Assembly: GCA_902766215.1 (NCBI GenBank) | Contig: CACXCV010000127.1 | Location: 1 to 6,211, forward strand | DNA from: Oscillospiraceae bacterium | GTDB taxonomy: Bacteria; Bacillota; Clostridia; Oscillospirales; Oscillospiraceae | Length of the DNA: 6,211 nt | Reading direction: 5' to 3' | Shown here: positions 4,745-6,211 of the stretch, in pieces | How positions within the stretch are numbered: the first letter of the stretch is position 1 | Layout: each line of letters starts with the position of its first letter | The notes under the pieces: model-generated | Database searches by the model: none | What the model was told of the DNA's origin: nothing | Seen by the model: the letters and a program-made list of their open reading frames with translations, nothing else | Made by a program: the position numbers and the translations under genes

Positions 4745-6211
4745 ATGATCACACATAAGCAGTATCCGAACCACCACATCTTCGAAACGGAGATTGGCGG
4801 CCGCCCCTTCACCGTGGAGACCGGTAAGGTCGCCGAGCTGTGCAACGGCGAGTGCCTGTGCCGCTATGGCGACACCGTTGTGCTGGTGACGGCCGTGGCG
4901 TCCTCGGCCCCCAAGAGCGGCATTGACTATTTTCCCCTGACCGTCGATGTGGAAGAGCGGATCTATTCCGTTGGCCGCATCCCCGGCGCCTATCTGCGCC
5001 GCGAGGGCCGTCCCTCTGAAAAGGGTACGCTGCTCTCCCGCCTGATCGACCGCCCGATGCGTCCCTTCTTTGACGACGACCTGCGCAACGACGTGGTGAT
5101 CACCTGCACCGTGCTGGCCAACGACTATGACAACTCGGTCGAGGTTGTGGCTTCGCTGGGCGCGTTCATCTCCGTGGCGTATTCCGACATCCCCTGGAAT
5201 GGCCCCATGGCTACCACCCAGGTCGCCTATGTGGACGGCGAGTATATCATCAACCCCTCCAGCGAGGAAAAGGCTGCCTCCAAGATGTTCATTACCATCA
5301 CCTCCACCGCGGAGAAGGTGGTTATGATCGAGACCGAGGCCGACGAGATCCCCGAGAACATTCTGCTGGGCGGCATCAAGCTGGCCCACGAGACCAACCA
5401 GCAGATTGTTGCCTTTATCAACGAGATCGTTGCCGCCATCGGCAAGCCCAAGTTCACCTTTGAAAAAGCGGCTGTCAACTATGACATGCTCAACGATCTG
5501 ATGGACTACGGTCTGGAAAAGATCGAATACTGCCTGGACACCCCGGACAAGAACATCCGCGAGGCGCGCCTGGCCGACGTGCGGCTGGACTTTGCCGAGA
5601 AGTTTGCCGACAAGTATGAGGATTATGACCAGCATATCGAGGTCTGCCTCTACAAGATGCAGAAGAAGGTCGTCAAAAAGTGGCTGCTGGCCGGCAAGCG
5701 TGTCGATGGCCGCGCCATGGACGAGATCCGCCCCCTGTCGGCCGAGGTTGGCGTGCTGCCCCGGGTGCATGGATCCGGCCTGTTCACCCGCGGCCAGACC
5801 CAGGTGCTCAGCGTGGCCACGCTGGCAACCCTGAGCATGGCGCAGAAGCTGGATACCATCTTCGAGGAAGACACCAAGCGCTATATGCACCACTATAACT
5901 TCCCGTCCTTCTCCACCGGCGAGGCCCGGGGCAGCCGCTCCACCTCCCGCCGCGAGGTGGGCCATGGCGCACTGGCCGAAAAGGCTCTGCTGCCCGTGAT
6001 CCCCAGCGTGGAGGACTTCCCCTATGCCATCCGTGTAGTGTCCGAGGTTCTCTCCTCCAACGGTTCCACCTCGCAGGCCTCCATCTGCGGCAGCACGCTG
6101 GCACTGATGGACGCGGGCGTGCCCATCAAGCGGCCCGTGGCCGGCATTTCCTGCGGCCTGATCTCCGACAAGGAGACCGGCGAATGGCGTACCTTCACCG
6201 ACATCCAGGGC
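4745..6211 (+). CDS. pnp: Polyribonucleotide nucleotidyltransferase (PNPase), N-terminal 489 residues; 3' end outside window
   Basis: A phosphorolytic 3'-to-5' exoribonuclease that degrades mRNA to nucleoside diphosphates; a trimeric cytoplasmic ring. The frame is open from ATG 4745 to the edge: 489 of about 700 residues. Order: first RNase PH-like domain (about 12-145), with YLRREGRPSEKG (83-94) and SRLIDRPMRPFF (98-109); helical linker domain (about 240-315); second RNase PH-like domain from about 320, with HGSGLFTRGQTQ (342-353), KRYMHHYNFPSFSTGEARG (378-396), RREVGHGALAEKALLP (402-417) and SEVLSSNGSTSQASICGS (433-450), the phosphate-site loop. The loop reads SNGSTS where E. coli has SNGSSS, a mild change. 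The window stops at FTDIQG, just before the expected GDEDHLGDMD catalytic aspartates, so these and the KH and S1 domains cannot be seen. AGGAGG lies 6 nt before the start. No pnp promoter is evident; expression probably comes from the rpsO promoter and a leader switch. Confidence 0.98.
   Translation, partial: MITHKQYPNHHIFETEIGGRPFTVETGKVAELCNGECLCRYGDTVVLVTAVASSAPKSGIDYFPLTVDVEERIYSVGRIPGAYLRREGRPSEKGTLLSRLIDRPMRPFFDDDLRNDVVITCTVLANDYDNSVEVVASLGAFISVAYSDIPWNGPMATTQVAYVDGEYIINPSSEEKAASKMFITITSTAEKVVMIETEADEIPENILLGGIKLAHETNQQIVAFINEIVAAIGKPKFTFEKAAVNYDMLNDLMDYGLEKIEYCLDTPDKNIREARLADVRLDFAEKFADKYEDYDQHIEVCLYKMQKKVVKKWLLAGKRVDGRAMDEIRPLSAEVGVLPRVHGSGLFTRGQTQVLSVATLATLSMAQKLDTIFEEDTKRYMHHYNFPSFSTGEARGSRSTSRREVGHGALAEKALLPVIPSVEDFPYAIRVVSEVLSSNGSTSQASICGSTLALMDAGVPIKRPVAGISCGLISDKETGEWRTFTDIQG

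Noticed and set aside
4700..5965. A 421-codon minus-strand open frame opposite pnp
   Set aside because: It is antisense to unmistakable PNPase; the apparent protein is a mirror artefact of GC-biased third positions.

Overview
The window is a stretch of core chromosome from a high-GC Firmicute. It most resembles the Oscillospiraceae/Ruminococcaceae (Faecalibacterium, Gemmiger, Subdoligranulum-like gut clostridia). The reasons are the GC-rich codon use, the strong Shine-Dalgarno sites, the typical vegetative promoters, a YwiB-like DUF1934 gene next to ddl, a zinc-ribbon membrane foldase, and the sequence style of S15 and PNPase. The assignment to family is inferred; no rRNA is present to confirm it. 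I see no mobile element, tRNA, CRISPR array or transferred-looking island.

Layout, left to right. The 3' end of tuf (EF-Tu) closes with a strong intrinsic terminator. Facing it on the minus strand is a two-gene unit, ddl (D-Ala-D-Ala ligase) followed by a DUF1934 gene. That unit ends at its own hairpin, so two back-to-back terminators insulate the convergent units. Upstream of ddl, a 183-bp divergent region carries a minus-strand promoter for ddl and a plus-strand promoter with a perfect -10 box for a 140-residue protein of unknown function, which is followed by its own terminator hairpin. Next comes a TTG-started gene for a membrane-anchored parvulin-type foldase with an N-terminal four-cysteine zinc ribbon. 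The window closes with the classical rpsO-pnp pair (ribosomal protein S15 and polynucleotide phosphorylase); pnp runs off the right edge after 489 codons.

The genes are individually ordinary: translation (tuf, rpsO), cell-wall precursor synthesis (ddl), RNA decay (pnp) and extracytoplasmic folding (the foldase). The most interesting material lies in the non-coding leaders. The rpsO leader (about 120 nt) can fold into a long stem whose internal loop is complementary to the rpsO Shine-Dalgarno region, a pseudoknot geometry reminiscent of S15 autoregulation. It also holds a duplicated TGGGCA competing for a single TGCCCA. The pnp leader contains a perfect 8-bp anti-Shine-Dalgarno hairpin that is mutually exclusive with a large upstream hairpin, which looks like a translational switch. 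These are hand-drawn pairings, not computed folds. I did not find a convincing novel multi-gene system.
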